A stretch of DNA of 15,146 nucleotides, from NCBI GenBank assembly GCA_934678955.1, contig CAKUSI010000055.1:1-15146 (forward strand), given 5' to 3'. How positions within the stretch are numbered: position 1 is the first letter of the stretch; each line of letters starts with the position of its first letter. The notes below the pieces were generated by a model. It ran no database searches. It worked only from the letters and a program-made list of their open reading frames with translations, and was not told where the DNA came from. A program made the position numbers and the translations under genes. Origin of the DNA: an uncultured Austwickia sp. Lineage in GTDB: Bacteria; Actinomycetota; Actinomycetes; Actinomycetales; Dermatophilaceae. This document shows positions 13,736-15,146 of the stretch, in pieces.

Positions 13736-14815
13736 ATGGAGCGCAGCGACGAGGATCTGCTGCGCGCCACCCTGGCCGCCGTAGCCCCCGGCACCGAACT
13801 GCGCGATGGACTGGAGCGGATCCTGCGCGGACGGACCGGCGGGCTGATCGTCCTCGGTCACGACAAGGCGGTCGAGAAGCTGTGCGCCGGCGGCTTCCCC
13901 ATCGACATCGAGTTCTCCGCGACCCGGCTGCGGGAGCTCGCCAAGATGGACGGCGCGATCATTCTCGACGGCGACGCCGCCCGCATCGTGCGCGCCAACG
14001 CCCACCTGGTGCCCGACCCCTCGATCGACAGCAGCGAGACCGGCACCCGGCACCGCACCGCCGAGCGCGTCGCCAAGCAGGCCGGGCTCCCGGTGATCTC
14101 CGTCAGCAAGTCGATGCAGATCATCGTGCTGTACGTCGGATCCCGGCGCTACCTGCTGGAGGAGCCGACGGTCATCCTGGCGAAGGCCCACCAGGCCCTG
14201 GCCACACTGGAGCGATACCGCGACCGGCTCACCGAGATCACCTCCACGTTGTCCGCGCTCGAGGTGGCCGACGCGGTGACCGTCCGCGATGTCGCGCTGG
14301 TCGTGCAACGCCACGAGATGGTCCGCCGGATCAGCGAGGAGGTCTCGGCGTTCGTCCTGGAACTCGGCTCGGACGGACGCCTGATCGCGCTGCAGTCCGA
14401 CGAGCTCACGCGGGGCGTGCGCCGCGAGCGCATGCTGGTCGTGGGCGACTACCTCCAGGACGACGGCTGGCGGACCCTAGAGGGAACCCTGACCAACCTC
14501 GCCGCCCTGAGCGGCCCCGAGATCCTGGACCTCGCCGGGGTGGCAGCCGCCCTCGGCTACCCCGCCACCCCCGAGGCCCTCGACGAGCCCACCAGCCCGT
14601 GGGGCCACCGGCTGCTCGCCCGGATCCCCCGGCTGCCGCGCGCCGTGGCCGTTCGTCTCGTCGAGCACTTCGAGGGCCTGCAGCCGCTGCTGACAGCGGG
14701 GCTGGACGAGCTCATGACCGTCGAGGGGGTCGGCGAGACCCGGGCGCGCACGATCCGCAACGGGCTCGCCCGCATCGCGGAGGCCGAGACCGCCAACGGC
14801 GAGCGGTACGCATGA
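13736..14815 (+). CDS. disA: DNA integrity scanning protein DisA, diadenylate cyclase
   Basis: The 359-residue DisA makes c-di-AMP from two ATP while scanning DNA for damage. The DAC domain fills about residues 1-145 with the hallmark DGA at 72-74 and GTRHRTAE at 103-110. A helical linker follows, and the C-terminal DNA-binding part carries a helix-hairpin-helix, VEGVGETRARTI, near 332-343. Length matches the family. The ATG at 13736 has GGGAGG 5 nt upstream. It lies 269 bp after radA and overlaps mutY by 4 nt (ATGA), so disA and mutY are translationally coupled. All catalytic motifs look intact. Confidence 0.97.
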   Translation: MERSDEDLLRATLAAVAPGTELRDGLERILRGRTGGLIVLGHDKAVEKLCAGGFPIDIEFSATRLRELAKMDGAIILDGDAARIVRANAHLVPDPSIDSSETGTRHRTAERVAKQAGLPVISVSKSMQIIVLYVGSRRYLLEEPTVILAKAHQALATLERYRDRLTEITSTLSALEVADAVTVRDVALVVQRHEMVRRISEEVSAFVLELGSDGRLIALQSDELTRGVRRERMLVVGDYLQDDGWRTLEGTLTNLAALSGPEILDLAGVAAALGYPATPEALDEPTSPWGHRLLARIPRLPRAVAVRLVEHFEGLQPLLTAGLDELMTVEGVGETRARTIRNGLARIAEAETANGERYA

Positions 14816-15146
14816 CACAGGACATGGCGAAGCCCACCCCGCCGCCGAGCCGCGAGGATTACGCGTCGCGCTCGGCGGCTGCCCTGCATACGGCGGTGCT
14901 GCAGTGGTACGCCGGCAACGCCCGCGACCTGCCCTGGCGCCACGCGGAGGCCAGCCCGTGGGGGGTGTTGGTCTCGGAGGTCATGCTGCAGCAGACTCCG
15001 GTCGCGCGCGTGGAGCGCACCTGGCGCGAGTGGTTGCGTCGCTGGCCCACTCCTGCGGCCCTCGCGGCCGAGCCGGCCGGGGAGGCGGTGCGCGCCTGGG
15101 GCCGGCTCGGCTACCCGCGCCGGGCGCTGCGGCTCCACGAGGCGGC
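14812..15146 (+). CDS. mutY: A/G-specific adenine glycosylase MutY (partial, cut by window end)
   Basis: The first 111 residues of MutY are visible; the gene continues past the right edge. MutY removes adenine mispaired with 8-oxoguanine. The segment LPWRHAEASPWGVLVSEVMLQQTPVARV contains the family's SEVMLQQT motif with the catalytic glutamate, and GRLGYPRRALRLHEAA matches the GLGYYxRA segment of the six-helix domain. The helix-hairpin-helix catalytic aspartate and the iron-sulfur cluster lie beyond the window. The ATG at 14812 overlaps the disA stop as ATGA; a second ATG at 14824 follows AGGAC closely and is the alternative. Co-expression with disA links oxidative-damage repair to damage signalling. 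Confidence 0.93.
   Translation, partial: MTQDMAKPTPPPSREDYASRSAAALHTAVLQWYAGNARDLPWRHAEASPWGVLVSEVMLQQTPVARVERTWREWLRRWPTPAALAAEPAGEAVRAWGRLGYPRRALRLHEA

Noticed and set aside
13354..13794. Minus-strand frames with pentapeptide-like periodicity across the 15-bp array
   Set aside because: The periodicity follows from the 15-bp DNA repeat; one 16-bp unit shifts the frame and the frames overlap radA and disA.

Overview
This window comes from a high-GC bacterial chromosome, roughly 70-75% GC by eye with strong G/C preference at third codon positions. The gene set and the order radA - disA - mutY point to Actinomycetota. I would guess Micrococcales, but the sequence does not prove the order. I support 15 protein genes (14 complete, 1 cut by the right edge) and see no tRNA, rRNA, CRISPR array, insertion sequence or prophage gene.

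Layout. Positions 1-270 hold a 52-bp tandem repeat that runs off the left edge. Each unit carries a small palindrome. It lies directly upstream of a zinc-dependent alcohol dehydrogenase (325-1323, +). Two minus-strand genes converge on that gene: an AMP-forming acyl-CoA synthetase (2154-3788), then a TenA-like protein that lacks the canonical catalytic cysteine (1364-2050). A small proline-rich secreted protein (3952-4479, -) ends at a long stem-loop. It begins at a 338-bp divergent region with several hairpins, across which lies a gene of unknown function (4818-5483, +). Next are a plasmid pRiA4b ORF-3-type protein (5511-6989, -) and, divergent from it, an unknown helical protein (7056-7634, +).

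The middle holds a minus-strand group: an exopolyphosphatase/GppA phosphatase (9294-10226), a sugar-phosphate isomerase-like TIM barrel (8249-9181) and a macro-domain ADP-ribose hydrolase (7703-8218). Divergent from the phosphatase is a cysteine-cluster protein (10258-11139) that overlaps a SAM methyltransferase (11139-11924). The right end is the genome-integrity cluster radA (11982-13466), disA (13736-14815) and mutY (from 14812, partial). RadA is a DNA-repair helicase-like ATPase, DisA makes c-di-AMP, and MutY removes adenine opposite 8-oxoguanine.

Two themes stand out. First, six genes have a TANNNT hexamer exactly 6-7 nt before the start codon, the layout of leaderless transcripts in Actinomycetota, while most others have a clear Shine-Dalgarno site. 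Second, the window is rich in small repeats and inverted repeats that the genes do not explain. These are the 52-bp array, 14-bp and 15-bp degenerate arrays, a 12-bp perfect stem inside a coding region, and clustered hairpins in one leader. I found no clear new defence or mobile system. The repeats, the Cys-less TenA and the structured leader are the best leads.
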